Below, piece by piece: positions 17,871 to 27,207 of a stretch of 64,000 bases of DNA. Within the stretch, counting starts at the first letter, position 1. Every line of letters begins with the position of its first letter. Below the pieces are notes generated by a model. The model ran no database searches. It saw nothing but the letters and a program-made list of their open reading frames with translations, and was not told where the DNA came from. The translations under genes were made by a program, and so were the position numbers. Source of the DNA: JALZVT01 sp039029135 (GTDB taxonomy: Bacteria; Pseudomonadota; Gammaproteobacteria; Pseudomonadales; Azotimanducaceae); assembly GCA_039029135.1 (NCBI GenBank), contig JBCCGT010000007.1, forward strand, positions 62,001 through 126,000, read 5' to 3'.

Positions 17871-17928
17871 TTCGTATCAGTTTGTATCGACAGGTATCGC
17901 TTGAACCGTTGGGACTGCGTTTCGATAC
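17871..17928. promoter_or_regulatory. candidate response-regulator operator: three 10-bp-spaced GTATC repeats plus one inverted copy
   Basis: GTATC occurs at 17874-17878, 17884-17888 and 17894-17898, exactly one helical turn apart, within units TTCGTATCAG, TTTGTATCGA and CAGGTATCGC. An inverted copy (GATAC) lies at 17924-17928. OmpR-family dimers bind direct repeats at about 10-11 bp spacing. The block sits between the divergent regulator and protease genes, so it could control both. Confidence 0.55.
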
Positions 17929-18034
17929 ACAACCCCTGAACAATCGCAAACCAACAGCGACGCACGACACCGCGGCTCGCTCTAGCCTCGTTTCAATCGC
18001 TACCCGGTGTAGCGCATGCAAACGAGGACTCTGA

Positions 18035-19498
18035 ATGTTGTTTTCGACCTTTGAATTGAACTTGCTCTCGCGGTTGCAGCCGCGACGAGTGCGCCTGCGA
18101 CACTCCGCCACGCCGCGGCGCCTCGCGATCGCCACGCTGCTGGGATCGCTGCTCACCGTGCCGGCCGCGAGCGCAGCCGACGCAACAGAAGAAGAACAGC
18201 AACCACGCATCGTGGGCGGCGACGTCGTCACGCGCACGGATCGACCCTGGATGTCGGCGCTACTGGTTCGCGGCATTGCCGACGCGGCACGCGCTCAGTA
18301 CTGCGGCGCGTCCCTGATCAGCGAACGCTGGGCCCTGACCGCGGCGCACTGCCTGATCGGGGAACGGCCATCGGGGACCGACGTGCTGATTGGGCGCCGG
18401 GATCTGAACGCCCGCGACGGCGAGCGCATCGCCGCTCGGCGTTTCGTGCGCCACCCGGACTACGACCCCCGCCTGGAACTCAACGACATCGCACTCATCG
18501 AACTGGCGCGCCCCTCGAGCCTGCCACCGGTCGGGCTGGCCACGCCCGGCAACGCGTTCGAAAACCCTGGTCGACTGGCCGAGGTGATGGGCTGGGGCAA
18601 TCTGCGCGAAGGCGGCGGCTTCTCGCCCCTGCTGCAAGGCGTCAAGGTGCCCGTCGTCGCGCACCGCGTCTGCGATCGAGCCTACGGCGGCATCGATGAG
18701 GCGGCGATGGTTTGCGCCGGCTTCGCGGACGGCGGCAAGGACTCGTGCCAGGGCGACAGCGGCGGGCCGCTGTTCGTGCCGCTGTCAGGTTCCGGCTACG
18801 CCCAGATCGGCATCGTCAGCTTCGGCCAGGGCTGTGCCCGGCCGGGTTTGCCCGGCGTCTACACACGGGTGTCGAACTACTACGACTGGGTCTCGCGCAT
18901 CACCGGGCTGGACGATGGCGGCACGACCGAACCGCCGCCGTCCGGCAACAACCTGCAGGCCGCATTTCGAGTGGTGAAGTGCCGCAACTTGGTGTGCCGC
19001 TTCAACGCATCCGCATCCAGTTCGAACAGCCGCATCGACTCCTACACGTGGGACACGGGCGACGGCGGGGACGGCAGCGGTCGTTCACTGCGGCACCGCT
19101 ACGGCGCGCCAGGCAGCTACGACGTCACGCTGCACGTGACCAACGTCGACGGCGAGATCGACAGCGTGACCCAGCGCGTCGAAGTCGCCGGCGCAAACGC
19201 CGACCGTACCTTCAACGGCACGCTTGCGGCAGATGCTGTGGTAACTCTGCCCGACGAAGGCGGGCCGCTAAGAGTGCGCGCCGGTCAATTCAGCGCCGGA
19301 CTCACGGTATCGGCCGAGCACACGGTCATCATGGTGTTGCGCCAGCGCAGCAATGCAGGCTGGCGGGAGATTGCGCGGGCGCGCAGTCGCGATGGTCAGG
19401 CAAAGATCAACCGTCGCGTTGAGGGCGGGCGCTATCAGCTACGCCTCATCAACCGCGGTGACGACAGCGACTATAGGGTCACCGTCGCGCATCGCTGA
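18035..19498 (+). CDS. secreted trypsin-like serine protease with PKD domain
   Basis: A 487-residue exported S1A protease. An N-terminal signal region (about 28-48) is followed by the activation site 'R|IVGG' (residues 59-62). The catalytic triad is complete: His105 in 'LTAAHC', Asp151 in 'NDIALIEL' and Ser242 in 'GDSGGP'. Asp236, six residues before the serine, predicts trypsin-like Lys/Arg cleavage. A PKD domain follows (about 310-385, 'YTWDTGDGGDGS...YDVTLHVTN'), then a beta-rich C-terminal domain of about 95 residues that may be a pre-peptidase-like fold. GAGGAC precedes the ATG. It is divergent from the two-component pair, which probably regulates it. Confidence 0.92.
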   Translation: MLFSTFELNLLSRLQPRRVRLRHSATPRRLAIATLLGSLLTVPAASAADATEEEQQPRIVGGDVVTRTDRPWMSALLVRGIADAARAQYCGASLISERWALTAAHCLIGERPSGTDVLIGRRDLNARDGERIAARRFVRHPDYDPRLELNDIALIELARPSSLPPVGLATPGNAFENPGRLAEVMGWGNLREGGGFSPLLQGVKVPVVAHRVCDRAYGGIDEAAMVCAGFADGGKDSCQGDSGGPLFVPLSGSGYAQIGIVSFGQGCARPGLPGVYTRVSNYYDWVSRITGLDDGGTTEPPPSGNNLQAAFRVVKCRNLVCRFNASASSSNSRIDSYTWDTGDGGDGSGRSLRHRYGAPGSYDVTLHVTNVDGEIDSVTQRVEVAGANADRTFNGTLAADAVVTLPDEGGPLRVRAGQFSAGLTVSAEHTVIMVLRQRSNAGWREIARARSRDGQAKINRRVEGGRYQLRLINRGDDSDYRVTVAHR

Positions 19499-19506
19499 TG
19501 CGTGAC

Positions 19507-19540
19507 CGAGCGGCTGAGGCCGAAATCCCTCAGCCGCTCG
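19507..19540. terminator. bidirectional terminator-like hairpin
   Basis: Perfect 13-bp inverted repeat (CGAGCGGCTGAGG and its complement) with an 8-base loop, 8 bases after the protease stop and before the convergent enoyl-CoA hydratase stop. Neither side has a T-tract, so efficiency as an intrinsic terminator is uncertain. Confidence 0.6.
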
Positions 19541-19593
19541 ACTCAATGTCGGCAGCGGCTCGCGCAAACGCACGCAACGCTGAAGTCGGTGGC

Positions 19594-20382
19594 TCAGCGC
19601 CCGCGATAGACCGGCGCGCGTTTCTCCAAGAACGCGGCCACACCCTCCTTCGAGTCTTCCGTCTGGCGCAGCCGCTGGATTTGCGCCGACGCCCAGCGTC
19701 CGGTCGCTTCCCAGTCCGGCTCCAACGTTTCACGCAGTCCCGCCTTGAGTGCCTGCACCGCCAGCGGCGGGTTAGCCGCAATCTTGTTCGCGATCGACAT
19801 CGCCGTGTCGAGCAGCTCGGGGTGCGGCACGCAGCGGCCGACCAGACCGATGTCCAGCGCCGTTTGCGCGTCGATCACCTCACCCGTGAACAGCAGCTCT
19901 GCCGCGCGCTCGCGGCCGACCAGCGCCGCCAGCCGCCCGAGCCCGGGCGCGTCACAGCACAGGCCGCGAACCACGAACAGCTCGCCAAACTTCGCGTTCT
20001 CGGACGCGACGCGGATGTCGGCCATCAGCGCCAGCTCCATGCCCCAGCCCACCGCCGGTCCGTTGACCGCCGCCACGACCGGAATGTCGGTATACAGAAG
20101 CGCGTGGGCGGCCGGCGTCAGGCCGTTGCTGGCCTGCGCGCGTTCGCGAAACGACTCGGGCGCCGGCTGGCTGCTGCCCAGAATCTGCTTGACATCATCG
20201 CCGGCGCAGAAGGCGCGACCGTTGCCAGTGATGACCAGCGCCCGCGCCTCGCTGCCGCGTACGGTGTCTTCGAGCTGCGCGTAAAGATCGTAGGTCAGCG
20301 AGTTCATCGCCTCCGGCCGATTCAGCGTCAGCACGCCAACGTTGTCGTGCACCTCATACAGCAGCGGATCAGCATCGCTCAT
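19594..20382 (-). CDS. enoyl-CoA hydratase/isomerase family protein
   Basis: A 262-residue crotonase-fold enzyme, distinct in sequence from the one at about 15 kb. 'GNGRAFCAGDDVKQI' and 'AVNGPAVGWGMELALMADIRVAS' give the CoA-binding loop and oxyanion hole. The C terminus 'DSKEGVAAFLEKRAPVYRGR' is typical. It is transcribed just after the VOC protein gene (44 bases apart), so both probably belong to one catabolic transcript. Reaction and substrate are not fixed by sequence. Confidence 0.88.
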   Translation of the reverse strand: MSDADPLLYEVHDNVGVLTLNRPEAMNSLTYDLYAQLEDTVRGSEARALVITGNGRAFCAGDDVKQILGSSQPAPESFRERAQASNGLTPAAHALLYTDIPVVAAVNGPAVGWGMELALMADIRVASENAKFGELFVVRGLCCDAPGLGRLAALVGRERAAELLFTGEVIDAQTALDIGLVGRCVPHPELLDTAMSIANKIAANPPLAVQALKAGLRETLEPDWEATGRWASAQIQRLRQTEDSKEGVAAFLEKRAPVYRGR

Positions 20383-20425
20383 GGCTCTCCTCCCGGTTTG
20401 CTGGACGCGTGTTCGCAGGCGCGCA

Positions 20426-21199
20426 TCAGTCGACCAGCCGCCAGCGTATCCCGCAGACGTCGACGCGCTCGTCGCTGACGTAGCAGTCGCGCGCGCGGGC
20501 TTCGCGCAGCACGTGATCGCGATCGGCGATCTTCAGATCGATGCCGCCGAGCCCCGGCCCGCGCCCGTCGCTGGCCTCGACGAAGCGCAGACTGGCGTTG
20601 TTCAACTCGATCAGCAGCTCGCTGCCGTCGCGCGCGACCGGCAGTCCGAGCACCCGACCCCACAGGTCCGCGAGCTCGACGGGATCGGGTCCCTGCAGCT
20701 CGGCCGCCAGCCAGTCGACGGTGACGTCCTGGCGTACCTTGTCCTCCCAGCCGAGCCCCCCGACCGGATGCCAGTAGCCGTCGAAGTCGTTGTGCTCGTC
20801 GCACTCGAGTTCCAGAAAGGCGGCGCGCAGGTCGCCCGGGTGGAGCTGGCAGTTGTTCCAGCCGCCGCGCTCGGTCTCCCAGGCGACGCGCACGCCCGCG
20901 TCGAGCGCCCGCCCGCGAATGGCGTCGAACGCGGCTCGACTGTCCTGCTGCGTGATGACCATGTAGCCGCCGTCGCCACCGCGCCGCTCGAGATAGCGGC
21001 CCCCGGCCGTGCCGTCTTCAACCGGCGCAACCACTTCCAAAAAGTTGCGCCCGATCGGCATCAGCGTGTTCTCGAGACCAAATACCCCAACGCCGGGATC
21101 GACGTAGGCGCGTTCGATGCCGAAGATCGCCGTCAGATCCTGCAGCACGGGCTCGAGCTCGCGAGCCACGAGTGCTAGCTGTCGTAGCTGTGTCGTCAT
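20426..21199 (-). CDS. VOC (glyoxalase/dioxygenase-fold) family protein
   Basis: A 257-residue protein starting 'MTTQLRQLALVARELEPVL', with two vicinal-oxygen-chelate modules (about 5-115 and 135-250). The first has the 'VFGLENTLMPIGRNFLEVVAPVE' strand set and the second 'DPVELADLWGRVLGLPV...ASLRFVEASDGRGPGLGGIDLKI'. The fold covers glyoxalases, extradiol dioxygenases and resistance proteins. Here it looks like the glyoxalase-like group without a certain metal triad. The ATG at 21199 is preceded by GGGGAGGA. The reading frame stays open for almost 4 kb upstream, antisense to other genes; that extension is not protein-like. Confidence 0.82.
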   Translation of the reverse strand: MTTQLRQLALVARELEPVLQDLTAIFGIERAYVDPGVGVFGLENTLMPIGRNFLEVVAPVEDGTAGGRYLERRGGDGGYMVITQQDSRAAFDAIRGRALDAGVRVAWETERGGWNNCQLHPGDLRAAFLELECDEHNDFDGYWHPVGGLGWEDKVRQDVTVDWLAAELQGPDPVELADLWGRVLGLPVARDGSELLIELNNASLRFVEASDGRGPGLGGIDLKIADRDHVLREARARDCYVSDERVDVCGIRWRLVD

Positions 21200-21349
21200 C
21201 CTGTGTTCCTCCCCAGAAAGTGAATCCCCTGAGCCACCGACGGCGCGTCGCGCGCGGCCAGCGGCACCCCCGAGCATACCCCCGCAGCGTCCCGGCTGGG
21301 ATACACTGAGGGCGCACCACCGTGCTCTTGGCCCCTGGGGGAGGATGCC

Positions 21350-22438
21350 ATGCCCGTAGAGATGATCGGCTGGATCGCACCGCGCGTCGCGTCGGAGCTG
21401 GTGCCAGCCAATGGACCGCCGTTCGACGCCGACGTGATCGCCGAGACGGCGCGCATCCACGAGGAGGCCGATTTCGATCGCGCCCTGATCGGCTATTTCA
21501 CCAATGCCCCCGACGGCTTTCTGATCGGCGCTCACGCGGCGAGCGTGACCGAACGTCTGGGGTTCCTGTTGGCCCACCGGCCCGGCTTCATCTCGCCGTC
21601 GCTGGCGGCGCGCAAGCTCGCGACCCTGGATCAGCTCAGCCAGGGCCGCCTCGCCGTGCACATGATCACCGGGGGCAGCGAAGCGGATCAGGCCAAAGAC
21701 GGCGACTTCGCCGATCACGGCGAGCGCTATCGGCGGACGGCCGAGTACACGCAACTGCTGAAGCGGGTGTGGACCGAACCCAAGCCCTTCGACCACGAGG
21801 GCGAGTTCTATCGACTGGAGAAATCCTACTCGGAGATCCGCTGCGCCCGGGAACCCCGTATACCGATCTACGGCGGCGGCGGTTCGGATGCCGCGATCGA
21901 GACGCTGGCGCCCAACATCGACCTGTTCATGCTGTGGGGGGAACCACTGGCAGAGACGGCCGCGTTCATGGCGCGCGTGCGCGCGGCGGCCGGCGACAAT
22001 CCGCTCACCTTCAGCGTCTCCACGCGCCCAATTCTCGGGCGGACCGACGCCGAGGCCTGGGATCGCGCGCACGCCATCTACGCCGGCATCGAGGCCCGCA
22101 TGGCCGGCCGCAAGCCGCCCGCGCCGCAGAATCGCGGCTCGCAGCGACTGCTGGAGGTGGCGGCCGACAAGGACGTGCACGACGGCTGCCTGTGGACCCG
22201 GCTGGCGCCGCTGACCGGCGCCGGGGGCAACTCCACCGCGCTGGTGGGCAGCCCGGAGACCGTCGCCGAGGCGATGGCGAAGTATTACGACATCGGCGCG
22301 ACGAGCCTGTTGATCCGCGGCTATGACCCGCTGCCCGACGCCGTCGAGTACGGCCGAGAGCTGATCCCGCGCGTCCGCGAGCTGGTCGCCGCCCGCGACA
22401 AGGCGCGCGCCGCAGACCAGCCCGAGGGCGCGGTGTAG
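21350..22438 (+). CDS. LLM-class flavin-dependent monooxygenase (SsuD-like)
   Basis: A 362-residue TIM-barrel enzyme of the bacterial luciferase-like family, closest in pattern to alkanesulfonate monooxygenase. Marks include 'LGFLLAHRPGFISPSLAARKLATLDQLSQGRLAVHMITGG' (about 70-108), 'YRRTAEYTQLLKRVW' and 'YGGGGSDAAIETLAPNIDLFMLWGE'. These enzymes use reduced FMN from a separate reductase to oxidise a small molecule such as a sulfonate. A GGGGGAGG site precedes the ATG. The next gene begins at the base after its stop, so the two are co-translated. Confidence 0.9.
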   Translation: MPVEMIGWIAPRVASELVPANGPPFDADVIAETARIHEEADFDRALIGYFTNAPDGFLIGAHAASVTERLGFLLAHRPGFISPSLAARKLATLDQLSQGRLAVHMITGGSEADQAKDGDFADHGERYRRTAEYTQLLKRVWTEPKPFDHEGEFYRLEKSYSEIRCAREPRIPIYGGGGSDAAIETLAPNIDLFMLWGEPLAETAAFMARVRAAAGDNPLTFSVSTRPILGRTDAEAWDRAHAIYAGIEARMAGRKPPAPQNRGSQRLLEVAADKDVHDGCLWTRLAPLTGAGGNSTALVGSPETVAEAMAKYYDIGATSLLIRGYDPLPDAVEYGRELIPRVRELVAARDKARAADQPEGAV

Positions 22439-23653
22439 ATGAGCATCGAGATTCGCCCCCTCGTCGCCGAGGAGATGCTGCAGATCGGCGCGCTGGGGGC
22501 CTATGTTTTTGGCGGCGCGCACGGCGACGACGCCGACAACGACATGGCGCGTCTGCATCGACCGGAATGGACGCTGTGCGCGGTCGACGACGGCAAGCTC
22601 GTCTCCAGCTTCATCGACCTGCCGTTCACGATGCGGGCGAACGGCCGCGCGATGCCGATGTGCGGCGTAACCGTGGTCGGCACGCTGCCGGAGTATCGCC
22701 GGCAGGGTCTGGTGCGGCGCATCCACACGCAGGCGTTGGAAAATCTGCGCGAGGCGGAGCGTCCCGTCGCCGGCCTGTGGGCGAGTCAGGCTGCCATCTA
22801 TCAGCGCTACGGCTACGCCCCGACGACCGCGCTGCGGCGCTACGCGGTGGACAGCGTCGACATCGCGTTCCACGACGACGACTTCGGCAGCCAGCGCGTG
22901 GCGCGCGTCGACGCCGAGACGGGCGCCGCGGCGGCGCGGGCGCTCTACATCGAGTTCGTCAAAGACCGCAGCCTGTACCTGCACCGTTCCAAGGCGTTGT
23001 GGCTGCAGAACGTGCTGAACGAAAAGCAGGCCGGCAAGCCGCTGCACATCGCGCTCAGCTACGACGCCGCCGGCGAGGCGAGCGGCTACATCGTCTATTC
23101 GCTGCACGACGAGCAGCGCGATCACCCGACCCGGAATCAGGAACTGCGCGTCCGCGACTTTGTCTGGCTGGACCCGGATGCGTACCGCAGCCTGTGGCGC
23201 TTCATCGCCAGCCACGACCTGGTCGGCCGCGTGCTGTGGGAGCGCGCCCCGCTCGATGACCCCGCGCCCATGCTGTTTCGCGAACCCAGGCTGCTGCAGG
23301 CTCAGGATCGCGAGGGCGAATGGCTGCGGCTGGTCGATGCCAGGCGCGCGCTGGCCGGGCGCGGTTACGACGCCGAGGGCCGAATATCGATCGAGCTCGC
23401 GAGCGACGCCATGACGCCGTGGAACGACGGCGCGTTCGAGCTTAGCGCAGCCCCCGACGGCGCGAGCACGCGCGATCAATCGAGCGGCGATCTGCGCACG
23501 ACGGCGCGCGCTCTGGCGCTGCTGTTCGCCGGGCGCGAATCTGCGACGCGGCTGCGCGCCTCGGGTCTGCTCGAAGCGGACGACGCCACGGTCGCGAAGG
23601 CGGATCGACTGTTCGCGACGCGCCATGCCCCGCACTGCCCGGACCACTATTGA
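22439..23653 (+). CDS. GNAT acetyltransferase, Eis-like
   Basis: A 404-residue protein of the Eis type: two tandem GNAT folds plus a C-terminal sterol-carrier-like domain. The acetyl-CoA loop is 'VVGTLPEYRRQGLVRRIH' (about 78-95). The second GNAT half spans about 160-290 and the SCP2-like tail about 300-400. Eis proteins N-acetylate amines, including aminoglycosides in mycobacteria, but environmental homologues have unknown substrates. The ATG abuts the preceding TAG (TAGATG), so translation is coupled to the flavin monooxygenase. Confidence 0.85.
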   Translation: MSIEIRPLVAEEMLQIGALGAYVFGGAHGDDADNDMARLHRPEWTLCAVDDGKLVSSFIDLPFTMRANGRAMPMCGVTVVGTLPEYRRQGLVRRIHTQALENLREAERPVAGLWASQAAIYQRYGYAPTTALRRYAVDSVDIAFHDDDFGSQRVARVDAETGAAAARALYIEFVKDRSLYLHRSKALWLQNVLNEKQAGKPLHIALSYDAAGEASGYIVYSLHDEQRDHPTRNQELRVRDFVWLDPDAYRSLWRFIASHDLVGRVLWERAPLDDPAPMLFREPRLLQAQDREGEWLRLVDARRALAGRGYDAEGRISIELASDAMTPWNDGAFELSAAPDGASTRDQSSGDLRTTARALALLFAGRESATRLRASGLLEADDATVAKADRLFATRHAPHCPDHY

Positions 23654-23752
23654 CGACACTGGATTGACGACACAGGTCAGCGCGCATCGAACGCCCAGCT
23701 TGCGTCGCAAACGCATATCCCGCTCAACAGAGACATGACCGAGAGGACCGCC

Positions 23753-25447
23753 ATGCTCGAACGCAAACACATTCCCGATAGCAGTCCGCGCGCCCTGCCC
23801 CTGCGCCGCGCCGCATTGAGCGCGGTGCTCGCGACCGTCTGCTGCGCCGCCGCGCAGGCAGAAACCGCGCGCGGCACGGTGTACGAGGACGCGAACGGCA
23901 ACGGGGTGCGCGACGCGGGCGAGGCCGGGCTGCCGGGCGTGCGCGTTTCCGACGGCGTCGGCTTCGCGATTACCGACGCCGATGGTCGCTACGAGCTGAA
24001 CATCGACGACGAGGCGATCGTCTTCGTGATCAAGCCCAACGGCTTCAGGACCGCCGTCTCTGCAGACAACCTGCCGCGGTTCTACTACATCCATCAGCCG
24101 AACGGCTCGCCCGAGGGGCTGCGCTATGCGGGACTCGAACCGACGGGACCGCTGCCCGACGCCGTCGACTTCGGCCTGACCCGGCAGGCGGAAACCGACG
24201 CGTTCGAGGCGTTGCTGTTCGCCGACACCCAGCCGCAGACCGAGAAAGAGCTGGACTACATTCGTGACGACGTGATCAGCGAACTGATCGGCACAGACGC
24301 GAAGTTCGGCATGACCATGGGCGACATCGCCTTCGATGATCTCGCGATCCTGCCGCGCCTGAACGCGATCATCGGCCAGCTCGGCATTCCCTGGTACAAC
24401 GTGCCGGGTAATCACGAACTGAATCTGTTCGCCGAGAACGACCGCTATTCGCTGGAGACGTTCAAGCGGATCTATGGCCCGCCGTACTACAGCTTTAACT
24501 ATGGCGGCGTGCACTTCGTGGTGCTCGACAATATCGAGTACAAGGGCGGCGGGGAATCCGATCCGGGTGACGTGCGCAAGTCGGGCGGCTATGTGGCCAA
24601 GCTCGGCCGCGCGCAGCTCAAGTGGCTGCAGCGGGATCTGGACGCTGTGCCGAAAGACACGCTGGTGTTCCTGGCCATGCACGCGCCGCTGGAAACCTAC
24701 GTCGGCGAGGCACCGGGGATCACCACGCAAGATCGCCGCGAGCTGTTCAAGCTGCTGTCCGGTCGCCCGAATCTCTATTCCGTCGCCGGTCACACCCACA
24801 CGACCGAACACCTGTACTTCGACAAGGACGACGGCTTCCGCGGTCCAGGTGAGTTTCATCACCACGTGCTGTCTGCCGTCAGCGGCAGCTGGTGGAGCGG
24901 CCCATTCGACGATCGCGGCATTCCCACCACCTGGCAGCGCGACGGCAGCCCGAACGGCTATCACGTGCTGGAGGTCAACGGCACCCAGGCCAGCGTGCGT
25001 TTCAAGGCCGCGAGCGAACCGGCCGACTATCAGATGCGCATCATGTACGACGTCCACCACGCCGGCCTGCGCCCAGATGGCCTGCGCGACTATCGCCACG
25101 GCGAGCTATTCGATGGCCGCATGGGTCTGTCCCAGGTGCCCCAGGCCGGGGTGCTGGTGAATCTGTTCGACGGCGGGCCGAAGTCCGTCGTGCGCTTCAG
25201 CGTCGCCGGCAGCGAGATGCAGACGATGAAGCACGTCGAGCGGATCGATCCGCAGACGGCAGAACTCTTTGCGCGTAATGCGAAGACCAAAAAGAGCTGG
25301 GTGAATGCGATGCCCTCGTCGCACCTGTGGGAGGCCGATCTGCCGGATGATTTGCCAACAGGCGTGCACACACTGACAGTGGAGGCAGTCGACGAGTTCG
25401 GTCGCACGCACCATGGGCACTCGATCCTTGAGATCACCGGCGACTGA
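23753..25447 (+). CDS. secreted calcineurin-like phosphoesterase with N-terminal Ig-like domain
   Basis: A 564-residue exported metallophosphoesterase. A signal peptide ends in 'CCAAAQAETA'. Residues about 40-100 ('GTVYEDANGNGVRDAGEAGLPGV') form an SdrD-B-like, calcium-loop Ig domain. The catalytic domain has 'LLFADTQPQ', 'GDIAFDD', 'VPGNHE', 'MHAPLE' and 'GHTHTTEHL', the full dimetal set. A C-terminal beta domain ends the protein. Homologues hydrolyse phosphodiesters or nucleotides in the periplasm. The ATG at 23753 is chosen because GAGAGGA lies 5 bases upstream; an ATG six codons earlier is possible. Confidence 0.88.
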   Translation: MLERKHIPDSSPRALPLRRAALSAVLATVCCAAAQAETARGTVYEDANGNGVRDAGEAGLPGVRVSDGVGFAITDADGRYELNIDDEAIVFVIKPNGFRTAVSADNLPRFYYIHQPNGSPEGLRYAGLEPTGPLPDAVDFGLTRQAETDAFEALLFADTQPQTEKELDYIRDDVISELIGTDAKFGMTMGDIAFDDLAILPRLNAIIGQLGIPWYNVPGNHELNLFAENDRYSLETFKRIYGPPYYSFNYGGVHFVVLDNIEYKGGGESDPGDVRKSGGYVAKLGRAQLKWLQRDLDAVPKDTLVFLAMHAPLETYVGEAPGITTQDRRELFKLLSGRPNLYSVAGHTHTTEHLYFDKDDGFRGPGEFHHHVLSAVSGSWWSGPFDDRGIPTTWQRDGSPNGYHVLEVNGTQASVRFKAASEPADYQMRIMYDVHHAGLRPDGLRDYRHGELFDGRMGLSQVPQAGVLVNLFDGGPKSVVRFSVAGSEMQTMKHVERIDPQTAELFARNAKTKKSWVNAMPSSHLWEADLPDDLPTGVHTLTVEAVDEFGRTHHGHSILEITGD

Positions 25448-25492
25448 TCGTCCTGGTTTGTAACAGAGCCAGCAAACAGCGAGGGAAGAGCA

Positions 25493-27127
25493 TTGAGCGA
25501 GCCGACTGACACGGGCACGACCAACACGGAGAAAACGGAACCGAAGCTCGGCGGACGCTACGCTAACTATGTGCTGGCGGTGCTGGTCATCGTCTATGTC
25601 TTCAACTTCATCGACCGGCAGATCCTGTCGATCCTTGCGGAAGATATCAAACTCGATCTTGGCGTCACGGACGCCCAGATGGGCTTTCTGTATGGCACCG
25701 TATTCGCGGTGTTCTACGCCGTGTTCGGCATCACGCTCGCCCGCTTCGCAGACGTCTGGATACGACGCAGCCTGATCGCCGTGGGCCTCGCCTTCTGGAG
25801 CGTGATGACGGCGCTGTCCGGCACGGCACGCTCGTTCGTGTCGCTGGCGGGCTATCGCATCGGCGTGGGTATCGGCGAGGCCAGCGCCTCGCCCGCCGCC
25901 TTTTCGATGCTCTCCGACTACTACCCGCCCAAGCTGCGCGCCACCGTGCTCGCGATCTACTCCTCCGGAGTGTACATCGGCGGCGGCATTGGGCTGTTTC
26001 TGGGCGGCTTCATACTAGAGACCTGGAACGGCGCCTATCCCGAGCCATCGGAGGCACCGCTCGGCCTGCGCGGCTGGCAGGCCGCGTTCATGGCGGTGGG
26101 GATTCCCGGCATCCTGATGGCCTTGTGGGTACGCACGCTGCGCGAACCGAAGCGCGGGGTGAGCGAGGGCCTGGTGGTCGAAGATCACCCCGCGCCGTTC
26201 AGCGTGCTACGCACCGAACTCGGCGCGATGATGCCCGTGTTCAATCTGGTAGGCCTGGTGCGCGCCGGCGGATCGCTGCCCTTGAACGCCATCGCCGCAT
26301 TGATCATCGCTGCCGTCGCCTACGGCCTCGTCCTGTTAACCGGCAGCGTCGCCCAGTGGATCGCGATCGGCATCGGCGCCTACGTGACCTTCACCTGGGC
26401 CCAGTCCCTCGCGCGCCGCGACCCGGCGACCTTCGGCATGATCTTCAAGTCGAAGGCGATGATCTACACGATGCTCGCCTTCCCGACCATCTCCTTCGTT
26501 ACCTACGGCACCGGATTCTGGACCGCACCGCTGCTGCTGCGCCTGCATGACACCGACGCCAGTACGGTCGGCATGTACATCGGATTGGGCAGCGCGGCGG
26601 GTGGCCTGTTGGGCGTCACGCTGGGCGGCTTCTTCGCCGACAAGTTCAAGCAGCGCAACCCGGCAGGTCGACTGATCATCGGCTACGTCGCCGTGTTCGG
26701 CACTGCGCCGCTCGTGCTGTGGATGGTGTACACCGACAGTTTGTATTGGGCCTTCGCACTTAACTTTCTGTATCACATACCCAGCGCTTGTTGGCCGGGC
26801 ATCCCGCCGAGCACGGCGGCTGACTTGGTGATGCCGCGTATGCGGGCCGTGGCGGGCGCGTACTACATTCTGGTGAACACGTTTGTAGGGCTGGCATTGG
26901 GGCCGTATGTGATGGGGCAGCTTTCGGATGCGTTCCTGGCAGGGGGCGCAGATTCGGCGAATTCGCTGCAGATGGCGATTACCTGGTCAATGGCGATATT
27001 CGGGTTGACGCTGGTGTTCTTGACGCTTGCTTGGCGGAATTTGCCAAGGGATGAGGCAACACGTTTGGAGCGGGCGGAAGGGTTGGGTGAAGAGATACCG
27101 AGCGGAATTCGGGCTACAAACAACTAG
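25493..27127 (+). CDS. MFS transporter, spinster-type
   Basis: A 544-residue major-facilitator carrier with 12 predicted membrane helices. 'YVFNFIDRQILSILAEDIKLDLGVTDAQMGFLYG' at the start is the spinster-type MFS opening, and 'GVGIGEASASPAAFSMLSDYYPP' is the helix 4-5 motif. An insertion of about 100 residues in the central loop region includes extra hydrophobic stretches. Substrate unknown; relatives carry lipids, hexuronates or aromatic acids. Translation starts at a TTG after GAGGGAAGAG. It follows the phosphoesterase by 45 bases, which suggests uptake of its product. Confidence 0.88.
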   Translation: MSEPTDTGTTNTEKTEPKLGGRYANYVLAVLVIVYVFNFIDRQILSILAEDIKLDLGVTDAQMGFLYGTVFAVFYAVFGITLARFADVWIRRSLIAVGLAFWSVMTALSGTARSFVSLAGYRIGVGIGEASASPAAFSMLSDYYPPKLRATVLAIYSSGVYIGGGIGLFLGGFILETWNGAYPEPSEAPLGLRGWQAAFMAVGIPGILMALWVRTLREPKRGVSEGLVVEDHPAPFSVLRTELGAMMPVFNLVGLVRAGGSLPLNAIAALIIAAVAYGLVLLTGSVAQWIAIGIGAYVTFTWAQSLARRDPATFGMIFKSKAMIYTMLAFPTISFVTYGTGFWTAPLLLRLHDTDASTVGMYIGLGSAAGGLLGVTLGGFFADKFKQRNPAGRLIIGYVAVFGTAPLVLWMVYTDSLYWAFALNFLYHIPSACWPGIPPSTAADLVMPRMRAVAGAYYILVNTFVGLALGPYVMGQLSDAFLAGGADSANSLQMAITWSMAIFGLTLVFLTLAWRNLPRDEATRLERAEGLGEEIPSGIRATNN

Positions 27128-27207
27128 GCGGTAGAAACCGGATCGCGAATTTCCTAGCGAATCGATCACAGTCACAACATCTATCAGATACCCAAGGATA
27201 GAAGTTC

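Noticed and set aside
20426..25099. A 1,557-codon open frame on the minus strand
   Set aside because: Only the last 257 codons match a protein family (VOC). The rest is antisense to three well-supported genes and has shadow-type composition; a strong ribosome site marks the true start at 21199.
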